DNA from: AP-15 sp963716115
Lineage (GTDB): Bacteria; Pseudomonadota; Alphaproteobacteria; ATCC43930; CGMCC-115725
Assembly (NCBI GenBank): GCA_963716115.1
Contig: CAVQSZ010000034.1
Coordinates: forward strand, 51,712-115,711
Length of the DNA: 64,000 nt
Direction: 5' to 3'
The translations under genes and the position numbers were made by a program. The notes below the pieces were generated by a model that worked only from the letters and a program-made list of their open reading frames with translations, had not been told where the DNA came from and searched no databases. Each line of letters opens with the position of its first letter. The stretch's first letter is position 1. Positions 44,551 through 53,412 of this stretch are shown piece by piece.

Positions 44551-45198
44551 ATGCCCGATCACATTGCCCGCACGCCCAGAGCCTCCGCCCCGCCGGCGCG
44601 GCCGCCGCTGTTGATGCCGACGCCGCCGGTGGCGCCGCTGATCCCGCCGGTGCATGTCGTCGATCTGATGACCGAGGCCGGCTCGGCGGCGTTCGGCGCG
44701 GTGTGGCGCGGCAAGGAGGCGAAGATCGTCGAGATCCCGGCGCTGAGCGATTCGATGCCCGAGTTCAAGACGACCTACGACATCGACCCGCACGCCGAGG
44801 AGCGCGGCTTCGACGATGCCGCCTGGGCCGTGATCCCGGCGACCGAGCTTGCCGCCAAGCGCGGCGGCGGCCAAGTGTCGTTCTACTGGTTCCGCACCCG
44901 GTTGACGATCCCGGCCAATGCGCAGGGCTTCGCGACCGCCGGCGCGTTCGCCGTCTTGAAGGTCAATATCGACGACTACGCCGAAATCTGGGTCGACGGC
45001 GAGATGCCGCGCGCCGCCGGCCGGCCGACGCCGGGCGGCATCCAGGGCTTCAACATGCCCAACCGCCTGGTGCTCGGAACCCAGGTTTCGCCCGGCGACG
45101 CGTTCGAGATCGCGGTCTTTGCGATCAACGGACCGATCTCGGCGGCGCCCCTTAATTTCCTCTGGTTCCGCGAGGCCAAGGTCGAATTCTTCCGCTGA
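44551..45198 (+). CDS. Stand-alone beta-sandwich domain of gluconolactonase-type proteins
   Basis: The 215-residue protein matches the N-terminal jelly-roll-like domain found before the propeller in some SMP-30/gluconolactonase proteins. Similar pieces are VWRGKEAKIVEIPA, KTTYDIDPHAEERGFDDAAW, FYWFRTRLTIPANAQGFATA, VNIDDYAEIWVDGEMPRA and FAINGPISAAPLNFLWFREA. The lactonase propeller itself is absent, so no catalysis is implied; ligand binding is a possibility. No signal peptide is clear. The ATG at 44551 has a strong AAGGGGAGAAG site. Confidence 0.7.
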   Translation: MPDHIARTPRASAPPARPPLLMPTPPVAPLIPPVHVVDLMTEAGSAAFGAVWRGKEAKIVEIPALSDSMPEFKTTYDIDPHAEERGFDDAAWAVIPATELAAKRGGGQVSFYWFRTRLTIPANAQGFATAGAFAVLKVNIDDYAEIWVDGEMPRAAGRPTPGGIQGFNMPNRLVLGTQVSPGDAFEIAVFAINGPISAAPLNFLWFREAKVEFFR

Positions 45199-45222
45199 CG
45201 CGGCGCCGCCGGCCGCGCCGGC

Positions 45223-45708
45223 TTACCCGAGGCTCTTTTCCAACAGGTCGAGCGCCGCGATCGAGAAGGCGCGCATGTTGTCGACGCGGTCGGCCTTGCC
45301 GGTTTCGACGGTGATCGAGCGCTCGCCGCCGGGGCCGATCACGGCGATGCAGGAATGCCCGGCGGCATGGCCGTAGCGGCTGCCGGTCGGCCCGGCGGTG
45401 CCGGTCTCGCCGACCGCCCAGGTCGTCGCCAGCTTGCCGCGGATCTTGCGCGCGAAGAGGAGCGCGTAGGTCTCGGTCGAAGGGGTGATGCCGACGAGCT
45501 CCTGATCGCTCACCGCGAGCAGCGCGGCGCGCGACTGCCGGGTGTAGACGACGGCGCCGCCCATGAAATAGGCCGAGGCGCCGGCGATCGCCAGGAGCGC
45601 CGCCGAGATCATCCCGGCGGTCGAGGATTCGGCGATCGAGATCGTCTCGTTGCGCGATTTGAGCCTGGCCGCGATGCGTTCCGCCTGGGGCAGCAGGTCC
45701 TGCAGCAT
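45223..45708 (-). CDS. CinA C-terminal-type nicotinamide-nucleotide amidohydrolase (PncC-like)
   Basis: This is a 161-residue stand-alone PncC domain that deamidates nicotinamide mononucleotide. The nucleophile region TISIAESSTAGMISAALLAI and the later AVGETGTAGPTGSRYGHAAG match the family, with Ser-Thr in place of the common Ser-Cys-Thr. There is no CinA N-terminal domain. The ATG at 45708 has a GAGG site. It converges on the beta-sandwich gene. Confidence 0.88.
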   Translation of the reverse strand: MLQDLLPQAERIAARLKSRNETISIAESSTAGMISAALLAIAGASAYFMGGAVVYTRQSRAALLAVSDQELVGITPSTETYALLFARKIRGKLATTWAVGETGTAGPTGSRYGHAAGHSCIAVIGPGGERSITVETGKADRVDNMRAFSIAALDLLEKSLG

Positions 45709-45875
45709 TCCTCACCTCCGTTGCGTTGCCGGGATTGCCGGGCGCCGAGGCGTCCCGAGGCCGGCGACATGCACGGGCCACCATGTGCCACGAGACCCGT
45801 AGCCGCGGCAACTACCTGCGGCGAGCCCGGCCACGGCGGGCCGGGCCGGCGCCGGCGTCGGCGCGAACGCCGCGC

Positions 45876-47717
45876 TCAGCCGCCCGCCGCGACCTCCCGA
45901 ACGCCGGCCTCCTGCCGCAGCAGCCGCCACAGCTCGCTTGCCGGCCGGGAAGCCAGCTCGGCGGGAGACCCGCATTCGAGCACGCGCCCCGAGCCGATGC
46001 AGATCACCCGATCGGCCGACATGATCGTCTCGAGCCGATGGGTGATCGCGAGCACCGTGCGTCCCGCCATCTTGCGCCGCACCGCCGCCCAGATTTCGCG
46101 CTCCAGGCCGCTGTCGAGCGCGTTGACGGCCTCGTCCAGGATCAGGATGTCGGGGTCGCGCAGCAGGGCGCGGGCGAGCCCGAGCCGTTGACGTTGGCCG
46201 CCCGAAAGCTTGAGGCCCTGCTGGCCGATCCAGCTGTCGTAGCCCTCGGGCAGGCTTTCGATCACCTCGAGGATGCCCGCCGTCGCGGCGGCCGCGCGGA
46301 TCGCCGCGAGGTCGGCCTGCGGCGCCGCCAGCCGCAGATTGTCGCGAACCGTCCCCTCGACCAGCTCTACGTCCTGTCCGGCGGCGGCGATCCGGCGCAG
46401 CCAGCCGGCCCGGTCCAGCGCGTCGAGGCTGACGCCGTCGGCCGCGATCGACCCGGCGTCCGGCCGGCACAGCCGCAGCAGCAGGTTGACGATCGTGGTC
46501 TTGCCCGCCCCGCTCCGGCCGACCAGGGCGGTGACTTCGCCGGCGGGGATCGCAAAGCTGATCCGATCGAGGCACGGCGACGGCGCCCCCGGATAGGCGA
46601 AGGAGACGCGCTCAAAGCGGATTTCCCGACGCAGCCCGGCGAACGGCGTCGCCCCCGAGGTCAGATAGGTCTTATCCGAACGGTTCAGCATGCCGATCAC
46701 GTTGCGCGCCGTCGCCTCGAGCCCGGCGGCGTGAAGAAGGTTGCTCTTGAGCTCGTGCACATGCGGCTGGAGGCGATAAAACAGCGCGGAAAACGCCAGG
46801 GTCGCCGCGAACGAGACGCCGATCGGGCCGCTGACCAGGATGATCGCCGCCAGCAGCGCCAGGCAGCCGATCCGCACGGTGGGGGAGACCAGGGCATTGA
46901 GGCGCTCGAACGCCATCGAGACCCGCCTTGCCTCCGCGGACGCCGCCTCGAACGCCCGGTGGTACCGCGCCTCCTGGCCAAACGCGCGCAGCGCGCGCAT
47001 CCCCTGCAGCATCGCCAGCGCCCGCTCGGCCAGGATTTCGTGCTTTTCGCGCATCAGCCGCCCGAGCCTGCGCGCCGGGCCGGACAGGTAGTGCAGCCCG
47101 CCGAGAAGAAGCGTTATGCCGCCGCCCGCGATCAGCAGCAGCTGCCAGGAGACGAGCAGCAGAAAGAGCACAAAGATGACGATCGAAGATATGTTGATCA
47201 GGATGCGGCAGATGCACATGTACATCTCGCCCATCGACCAGGATTCTCCGACCAGGACGTTGTAGAGCTGTCCCCGGTCGCGCCCCAGGATGAAATCGTA
47301 CGACACCTCCAGGAATTGCTGGTGGAGACGGTTGCGCGCGGCTTCGCACAGCCGATAACGGATCGAGGCGGCGATCAGGCCATTGCCGAGCCGCAGCGCC
47401 GCGTTGGCGGCGATCAGGCCGAAGATCGCGGCCGCGAGCATCGCGCCGCCGCCGATTTCCTCGATCACCGCCGCAAAGGCCCTGCCCAGAATGCCGCTCG
47501 CCGCGGCCGCCTCGGCGGCGCGGCCCGTCAGCGAATAGAACAGCAGCACCACGAGGCTGACGCCGAAGCTCTCGGCCAGCGACGCCGCCAGCCCGATCGC
47601 GACCAGCAACGGTATCAGCCGCGCATGCGTCGGGGAAAACCGCAGCAGCGCCGCCGCCGTCGCCAAGGTCCGCGGCGGTCGGGGAGACGCCGCAGCGCCG
47701 TCAGGCCGCCGCCTCAT
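45876..47717 (-). CDS. ABC transporter, fused permease and ATPase (type IV exporter)
   Basis: This is a 613-residue exporter half-transporter. Six membrane helices (residues about 30-320) precede an ATPase with Walker A GRSGAGKTTIVNLLL, signature LSGGQRQRLGLARALL, Walker B ILILDEAVNALD and the H-loop ITHRLETIMSAD. It probably moves a lipid-linked or polysaccharide product, because a glycosyltransferase gene lies 40 bases upstream in the same orientation. The ATG at 47717 begins MRRRPDGAAA. Confidence 0.9.
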   Translation of the reverse strand: MRRRPDGAAASPRPPRTLATAAALLRFSPTHARLIPLLVAIGLAASLAESFGVSLVVLLFYSLTGRAAEAAAASGILGRAFAAVIEEIGGGAMLAAAIFGLIAANAALRLGNGLIAASIRYRLCEAARNRLHQQFLEVSYDFILGRDRGQLYNVLVGESWSMGEMYMCICRILINISSIVIFVLFLLLVSWQLLLIAGGGITLLLGGLHYLSGPARRLGRLMREKHEILAERALAMLQGMRALRAFGQEARYHRAFEAASAEARRVSMAFERLNALVSPTVRIGCLALLAAIILVSGPIGVSFAATLAFSALFYRLQPHVHELKSNLLHAAGLEATARNVIGMLNRSDKTYLTSGATPFAGLRREIRFERVSFAYPGAPSPCLDRISFAIPAGEVTALVGRSGAGKTTIVNLLLRLCRPDAGSIAADGVSLDALDRAGWLRRIAAAGQDVELVEGTVRDNLRLAAPQADLAAIRAAAATAGILEVIESLPEGYDSWIGQQGLKLSGGQRQRLGLARALLRDPDILILDEAVNALDSGLEREIWAAVRRKMAGRTVLAITHRLETIMSADRVICIGSGRVLECGSPAELASRPASELWRLLRQEAGVREVAAGG

Positions 47718-47757
47718 GCCTCGCCTCCAAGCCGCCGCTCATCCGGCTCACCGGCGT

Positions 47758-48801
47758 TCAGCCGAGAAACCGGCGCGGCGCCGGCTGGCGCGCCGCCTCG
47801 GCGCGGGGCCGGATCAGCCGCCTCAGCCGGCGCCGCCCGAGCCTCGCCAAGGCGCGCGCCGGCGTGAGCAGGACCCGCCGGGCGCCGCCGAGCGGGCGGC
47901 AGCGCACGAGCAGGGCGGCGATCCGCAACGCGCTCGCGGCCTGCCGACTGGTCAGGGCGTGGCGGTACAGATGCTCGAGAAAATACAATCGGTGGCGTCT
48001 GATCTCCGCCGCCCGCTCCGGAAACGATTGGCGCATCTCCTCGGCCAAGAGATCGCGCGACCTCAGCATCTGGAGCAGATTGTCCGACATGTTGGCGCCG
48101 GTCGCGCGATAGCCGACGAGGTGCTCCGGCACGACCGCGAACTGGTGGCGGGTGGCGATACGGTAGCACATCTGCCAATCCTCGGCCCCTTCGCCCGACC
48201 GCGCCCGCAGGCTGGGATCATAGCCTCCAGCCTCGATGACGGCCGCCTTGCGCATCAGGACGGTGCTGCCGTTTCCGGCAAAATTGCCGCCGAATATGTG
48301 ATCGAGGACACAGCCGGCGTAGGTCGGCCCGGGCGTCGCGTAGACGATCCGGCTGTCGGCGTCGATCCGCGCCCACCAGCTGTAGGCGAGCGCCACCGCC
48401 TCGCCGCCCCGGCGCAGCGCGGCAAGCTGCTTCTCGATCATGTCGGGCCGCCACAAATCATCGGCGTCGATCGGCGCCACGAAATCGCCGGCGGCCTCGG
48501 CGATCCCCCGGTTGCGCGCCGCCGCGACCCCGGAGTTGGCCTGCCGGATCAGGCGAACCCGCGGATCCTCGGCGGCGTGGCGACGGACGATTTGCGGCGT
48601 CGCGTCAGCGGAGCCGTCGTCCACCACGACGATCTCCAGGCGGCGGTGCGTCTGGCGGCGGACGCTGCACAGGGTCTCGTCGATCCACCGGGCGGCGTTA
48701 TGCGCCGGGATCACGACGCTGACGAGGCCCGGCTCATCCAGCTTCGCCACGAAAACCCTCTCGGCCGCGCCGTCCGGCAGGCGGTCGGGCTTGAATACCA
48801 T
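47758..48801 (-). CDS. Family 2 glycosyltransferase
   Basis: This is a 347-residue GT-A fold glycosyltransferase. It contains SVVIPAHNAARWIDETL, the VVVDDGSADATPQIV sugar-nucleotide region, the DXD-type metal motif in FVAPIDADDLWRPDM, and the later GAEDWQMCYRIA acceptor-site Glu-Asp. It acts at the cytoplasmic face of the membrane on envelope polysaccharides or lipids. The Arg-rich C-terminus may bind membrane phospholipid. The ATG at 48801 lies 99 bases from the divergent sensor kinase. It is co-transcribed with the ABC exporter. Confidence 0.9.
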   Translation of the reverse strand: MVFKPDRLPDGAAERVFVAKLDEPGLVSVVIPAHNAARWIDETLCSVRRQTHRRLEIVVVDDGSADATPQIVRRHAAEDPRVRLIRQANSGVAAARNRGIAEAAGDFVAPIDADDLWRPDMIEKQLAALRRGGEAVALAYSWWARIDADSRIVYATPGPTYAGCVLDHIFGGNFAGNGSTVLMRKAAVIEAGGYDPSLRARSGEGAEDWQMCYRIATRHQFAVVPEHLVGYRATGANMSDNLLQMLRSRDLLAEEMRQSFPERAAEIRRHRLYFLEHLYRHALTSRQAASALRIAALLVRCRPLGGARRVLLTPARALARLGRRRLRRLIRPRAEAARQPAPRRFLG

Positions 48802-48900
48802 GGAACGGCGCGGCGGCGGTACCGGACATGCCCGCGATCGGCTATGATTGCCGGCGCCGCGGCCCCGGCGCCGTGGCCGACCCGCCGGCAAGGCTGCCCG

Positions 48901-50553
48901 ATGAGCGATGCGTCGCGCCCACCCATTTCCGCCCGCCGGCCTTTGCTCGGGCGCCTTGGGCTGCGCGGCGCGCCACGGCGCCGGCGCGGCGGGCTCTTCG
49001 GCAAATATGCGCTGCTGATCGCCGGGCTGGTCGGCCTGGCGCTGCTGCTCAACGGCGCCCTCGATCTGTGGTTCGGCTATCGCGAGAACGAGGCGGCGCT
49101 GTTCCGCATCCAGCAGGAAAAGGCGGAGGGGGCGGCGCGGCGGATCGGCGACTTCATCGAGGAAATCGAGCGCCAGATCGGCTGGACGACGCATGCGCAA
49201 TGGGCGGCGCAGCCGATCGACCAGCGCCGCTTCGATTATTTCCGCCTGCTGCGCCAGGCGCCGGCGATCACCGAGCTGGTGCAGCTCGACGGCGCCGGCC
49301 GGGAGGAGCTCAGGGTCTCGCGGCTGGCGATGGATGCCGTCGGCAGCGGCAAGGACCTCTCGCAGTCGCCGGCCTTTATCGGCGCGCGACAGCAGCGGGT
49401 ATGGTTCGGCCCGGTCTATTTCAGCAAGGAAAGCGAGCCCTACATCACGCTGGCGATGGCCCAGGCCGGGCGCAGCGCCGGGGTCACGATCGCCGAGGTC
49501 AACCTCAAGCTGATCTCGGACGTGGTCAATTCGTTGAAGGTCGGCGAAGGCGGCTACGCCTATGTCGTCGATCGCCGGGGCCGGCTGATCGCCCACCCCG
49601 ACATCAGCCTCGTCCTGCGCGACACCGACCTGTCGCAATTGCCGCAGGTGGCGGCCGCGCTGGCCGAGGCGAAGGCCCCCACCCCTCCCTCCCCCGCCAG
49701 CGTCTCACCTCCCTCCCCCGCGGGCGGGGGAGGGTCGGGGTGGGGGCAACCCGCGCCGGCGGTCATGGTCGCCCGGAGCCTCGGCGGCAGATCGGTGCTG
49801 AGCGCGCACGCCGCGATCGTCCCGCTCGGCTGGACCGTCTTTGTCGAGGCGCCGACGAGCGAGGCGCTGGCCCCGCTCTACGCCGCGGCGCTGCGCACCG
49901 CGGGCCTGCTGCTCCTCGCCCTCGCCCTGGCGGCGCTGGCGGCGCTGTTTCTCGCCCGCCGCATGACGGGCCCGATCCGGCAATTGCAGGCCGGAGCGGC
50001 GCGGATCGGCGCCGGCGAATTGGACCGTCGCATCGACGTCGACACCGGCGACGAGCTCGAAGACCTCGCCCGCGGCTTCAACCGCATGGCCGGCGATTTG
50101 CAGGAATCCTACGCCGGCCTCGAAAAGAAGGTCGCGGACCGCACCGCCGAATTGAAGGAGGCGCTCGACCGGCAGACCGCGACCGCCGAGGTGCTGGGGG
50201 TCATCAACGCCTCGCCCGGCGATCTGGCGCCGGTGTTCGACGCGATGCTGGAGAAGGCGACCCGTCTCTGCGGGGCGGCTCGCGGGCAGCTCGCCACCTA
50301 TGACGGCGAGCGCTTCCGGTTCGTCGCCGTGCACGGTGATGCGAGCTTCATCGCGGAGCAATACGCGCAGGGCGGCGACGCCGCCCGCGGTCGGCGTCAC
50401 CTGGTCGCGCATCGTCGGCGGCGAGCCCGTCGTTCACATCGCCGACGTCGGGGACACCGAGCTTTACCGCAACGGCCACGACGGGGCTCGCCGGTTTGTC
50501 GACCATGCCGGCGGCCGCAGCCTCGTCACCGTTGCGCTGCGCAAGGACGATAG
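48901..50553 (+). CDS. Multi-GAF sensor kinase, N-terminal part (dCache, HAMP, GAF 1)
   Basis: This is the first segment of one very long sensor histidine kinase gene that extends to 56110 in several broken frames. A first membrane helix (YALLIAGLVGLALLLNGALD), a periplasmic dCache-like domain (GEGGYAYVVDRRGRLIAHPD) and a second membrane helix near residues 325-345 lead into a HAMP domain (MTGPIRQLQAGAARIGAGEL). A coiled coil and the start of GAF 1 (TAEVLGVINASPGDLAPVFD) follow. The frame is lost near 50385, and the remaining ORF end is spurious. The periplasmic domain holds an in-frame palindromic repeat insertion. The ATG at 48901 is preferred. Confidence 0.85.
   Translation: MSDASRPPISARRPLLGRLGLRGAPRRRRGGLFGKYALLIAGLVGLALLLNGALDLWFGYRENEAALFRIQQEKAEGAARRIGDFIEEIERQIGWTTHAQWAAQPIDQRRFDYFRLLRQAPAITELVQLDGAGREELRVSRLAMDAVGSGKDLSQSPAFIGARQQRVWFGPVYFSKESEPYITLAMAQAGRSAGVTIAEVNLKLISDVVNSLKVGEGGYAYVVDRRGRLIAHPDISLVLRDTDLSQLPQVAAALAEAKAPTPPSPASVSPPSPAGGGGSGWGQPAPAVMVARSLGGRSVLSAHAAIVPLGWTVFVEAPTSEALAPLYAAALRTAGLLLLALALAALAALFLARRMTGPIRQLQAGAARIGAGELDRRIDVDTGDELEDLARGFNRMAGDLQESYAGLEKKVADRTAELKEALDRQTATAEVLGVINASPGDLAPVFDAMLEKATRLCGAARGQLATYDGERFRFVAVHGDASFIAEQYAQGGDAARGRRHLVAHRRRRARRSHRRRRGHRALPQRPRRGSPVCRPCRRPQPRHRCAAQGR
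49676..49746. repeat. Palindromic repeat inserted in-frame in the sensor domain
   Basis: Arms CCCCCACCCCTCCCTCCCCC and GGGGGAGGGTCGGGGTGGGG are near-perfect inverted repeats, and an inner perfect 11-bp hairpin (CCCTCCCCCGC-GG-GCGGGGGAGGG) lies at about 49710-49733. It encodes a 25-residue Pro/Ser/Gly loop between AALAEAK and APAVMVARSLGG. Confidence 0.8.
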
Positions 50554-50938
50554 CCTGCTCGGCGCGTTGACCGTCTATCGCCTGGAGGTCCGGCCGTTCT
50601 CGGACAAAGAGATCGCGCTCTTGCAGAACTTCGCGGCGCAGGCGGTCATCGCGATGGAAAACGCGCGGCTCTTGACCGAGACGCGCGAGGCGCTGGAGCA
50701 GCAGACCGCGACCGCCGAGGTGTTGCGGGTCATCAATTCCTCGCCCGGCGACCTCGCGCCGGTGTTCGACGCGATCTTGGCAAAGGCGCATGCGCTCTGC
50801 GCCGCCCCGCTCGGCTCGCTGGTGCTGTGGGACGGCGACCGGCTGCGCGCGCTCGCCACTCAGAGGATACCCGCAGCAATACGACACGCTGGCGCGCGGC
50901 GGGTTTTCGCCCATCCGCTCCGTTCCGGCGGCTGGTGA
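50300..50938 (+). CDS. Multi-GAF sensor kinase, GAF 1 end and GAF 2 start (broken frame)
   Basis: The informative part is about 50390-50880. It completes GAF 1 (SRIVGGEPVVHIADVGDTEL, SLVTVALRKDDSLLGALTVY) and starts GAF 2 (RVINSSPGDLAPVFDAILAK). It is joined to the previous segment by a one-base slip near 50385 and to the next by another near 50880. It is not an independent gene. Confidence 0.7.
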   Translation: MTASASGSSPCTVMRASSRSNTRRAATPPAVGVTWSRIVGGEPVVHIADVGDTELYRNGHDGARRFVDHAGGRSLVTVALRKDDSLLGALTVYRLEVRPFSDKEIALLQNFAAQAVIAMENARLLTETREALEQQTATAEVLRVINSSPGDLAPVFDAILAKAHALCAAPLGSLVLWDGDRLRALATQRIPAAIRHAGARRVFAHPLRSGGW

Positions 50939-53412
50939 GCGGCGAGCCCTTCGTTCGCCGTGACGCGGCAACGACGCTTGCACCGGGCGAGGACGACCCG
51001 ATGCGCCGCGCCGCCGTCGAGATCGCCGGCATTCGCAGCGCGCTGTTCGTGCCGCTGCGCAAGGACGGCGCGGTGCTCGGCTATATCAGCGCCCAGCGGC
51101 AGGAGGTGCGGCCGTTCTCCGACAAGCAGATCACGCTGCTGCAGAATTTCGCCGCGCAGGCGGTCATCGCAATAGAGAACGCACGACTCCTGACCGAGAC
51201 GCGCGAGGCGTTGGCGCAGCAGACCGCGACCGCCGAAGTATTGCAGGTCATCAATGCCTCGCCCGGCGACCTCGCGCCGGTATTCGACGCGATGCTCGAG
51301 CGGGCGGTCCACCTGTGTGAATTCGACCTTTCGTCGCTGTGGACGTTCGACGGGAGCGAGTTCCACCCCGTAGCCAAGCATGGGGTCCCCGAGCGCTTCT
51401 GGCAATATCTGCAGGATCACACGCCGCCGGTATTTGCCCGCGCGCTGGCCGGCGAGCGGTTCGTCCACATCCCAGATGTCCGGAGGGTGTCGGCCATTAT
51501 GGAGACCGATTTTGCCCGCGGCCTGCTTGCGCTTGGTCTGGAGCCACCTCGGTCGCTGCTTATCGTGTCGCTGCGCAAGGATGACGCGTTGCTTGGGGTG
51601 ATTGTCGCCTATCGTCGCGAAGTCCGACCGTTCTCGGACAAGCAGATCGCATTGCTGCAGAATTTCGCCGCGCAGGCGGTGATCGCGATGGAGAATGCGC
51701 GGCTCCTCGGCGAGACCCGCGAGGCGCTGGAGCAGCAGACCGCGACCGCCGAGGTGCTGGGCGTCATCAACGCCTCGCCCGGCGATCTCACGCCGGTGTT
51801 CGAGGCGATCCTGGAAAAGGCGCACAGCCTCTGCGGGGTCGCCTATGGCAGCCTGCACATCTATGATGGCGAGCGGTTCCATGCCGCCGCGACGCACAAC
51901 CTCCCGGAGGAATTTGTTGCCCTGTTGCGGCAGGGATTCCGGGGAGCGGACAATCCGGTAAGCCGACCGCTGCTCGACGGCGCGCGGCTGGTCCATATCG
52001 CCGATCTGGCGGAAATCGAGGACCCGACGGCGCGAGCTGCGGTCGAGCTCGGCGGCATCCGCACCGCGCTGTTTTTGCCGCTGCGCAGAGACGACGCGCT
52101 CCTCGGGATGATTGTCTCGGCCCGCCCCGAAGTGCGGCTGTTCGCCGACCGGGAAATCGCACTCCTACAGAATTTCTCGGCGCAGGCGGTGATCGCGATG
52201 GAGAACGCGCGCCTCCTGACCGAAACCCGCGAAGCCCTGGAGCAGCAGACCGCGACCGCCGAGGTGCTGCGGGTCATCAACTCCTCGCCCGGCGATCTTG
52301 CCCCGGTGTTCGAGGCGATCCTGGAGAAGGCGCACACCCTGTGCGGGGCGGCGCACGGCGTCTTGACGACGTACGACGGCGAATATTTCCGCGCGGTCGC
52401 CTTACGCGATATGCCGGAGCCGTTCGGCGAACTGCTGCGGCAGCCGTTCCGGCCGCCTCCCGGCGGCGCTCAAGAGCGCTTGTTGCAAGGCGAGCGCCTG
52501 ATCCATCTCCTCGATGCTCCCGCTGTGGAGCCGGCTACACCCATCCAACGAGCTGCCGTCGAGGCGGGCATCCGCACCTTGCTGATGGTTCCGCTGCGCA
52601 AGGATGACGCCTTGCTCGGCTACATCACCGCTCACCGGCGCGAGGTCCGCCCATTCACCGACAAGCAGATCGCGCTGTTGGAGAATTTCGCCGCGCAGGC
52701 GGTCATCGCGATCGAGAACGCCCGGCTCCTGACCGAAACGCGCGAGGCGCTTGAGCAGCAGACCGCCACCGCCGAGGTGTTGCGGGTCATCAACTCCTCG
52801 CCCGGCGACCTCGCCCCGGTGTTCGACGCGATGCTCGACAAGGCCATTCGCCTGTGCGAGGCGCATTTCGGGTTTTTCATGCGCTATGAGGGCCAAAAAT
52901 ACGCCTTCGCAGCCGGGCGCGGCCTGAAGCCGGAATTTGCCGAATATCTGGCGCGAATGGACCAGCCGGGACCGGACGAGGCGAACAGCCGGGTCGCCGA
53001 AGGCGCTCCATACTTCCATATCGTCGATATGAAAGACGACGAGCCCTACCGTCTCGGTTCGCCGTTCCGGCGGGCGACCGTCGATCTGGGCGGGGGCCGT
53101 ACCGGATTGAGCGTTCCGATGCACAAGGACAAGGAGCTGCTCGGTACTTTCAGTCTCATCCGGTACGAGGTGCGGCCGTTCACCGACAAGCAGATTGCGC
53201 TGGTGCAGAACTTCGCGGCGCAGGCGGTGATCGCGATGGAGAACGCGCGGCTCCTCGATCGAGACGCGCGAGGCGTTGGCGCAGCAGACCGCGACCGCCG
53301 AGGTCTTGCAGGTCATCAATTCCTCGCCCGGCGACCTCGCGCCGGTGTTCGACGCGATACTGGAGAAGGCGCACACGTCTGTGCGGCGCCGAGTACGGCA
53401 GCTTGCATGTAG
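50827..53412 (+). CDS. Multi-GAF sensor kinase, central part (GAF 2 to GAF 6)
   Basis: This is an uninterrupted 2.4-kb stretch encoding the rest of GAF 2 and GAF 3 to 6, each about 170 residues with its linker TREALEQQTATAEVL. The GAF cores differ in ligand-pocket sequences, for example LSSLWTFDGSEFHPVAKHG and FGFFMRYEGQKYAFAAGRGL, so they may sense different ligands or act as spacers. The first residues before SGEPFVRRDAAT and the tail after AMENARLLD (about 53260) are out-of-frame shadow. Confidence 0.8.
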   Translation: MGRRPAARARHSEDTRSNTTRWRAAGFRPSAPFRRLVSGEPFVRRDAATTLAPGEDDPMRRAAVEIAGIRSALFVPLRKDGAVLGYISAQRQEVRPFSDKQITLLQNFAAQAVIAIENARLLTETREALAQQTATAEVLQVINASPGDLAPVFDAMLERAVHLCEFDLSSLWTFDGSEFHPVAKHGVPERFWQYLQDHTPPVFARALAGERFVHIPDVRRVSAIMETDFARGLLALGLEPPRSLLIVSLRKDDALLGVIVAYRREVRPFSDKQIALLQNFAAQAVIAMENARLLGETREALEQQTATAEVLGVINASPGDLTPVFEAILEKAHSLCGVAYGSLHIYDGERFHAAATHNLPEEFVALLRQGFRGADNPVSRPLLDGARLVHIADLAEIEDPTARAAVELGGIRTALFLPLRRDDALLGMIVSARPEVRLFADREIALLQNFSAQAVIAMENARLLTETREALEQQTATAEVLRVINSSPGDLAPVFEAILEKAHTLCGAAHGVLTTYDGEYFRAVALRDMPEPFGELLRQPFRPPPGGAQERLLQGERLIHLLDAPAVEPATPIQRAAVEAGIRTLLMVPLRKDDALLGYITAHRREVRPFTDKQIALLENFAAQAVIAIENARLLTETREALEQQTATAEVLRVINSSPGDLAPVFDAMLDKAIRLCEAHFGFFMRYEGQKYAFAAGRGLKPEFAEYLARMDQPGPDEANSRVAEGAPYFHIVDMKDDEPYRLGSPFRRATVDLGGGRTGLSVPMHKDKELLGTFSLIRYEVRPFTDKQIALVQNFAAQAVIAMENARLLDRDARGVGAADRDRRGLAGHQFLARRPRAGVRRDTGEGAHVCAAPSTAACM

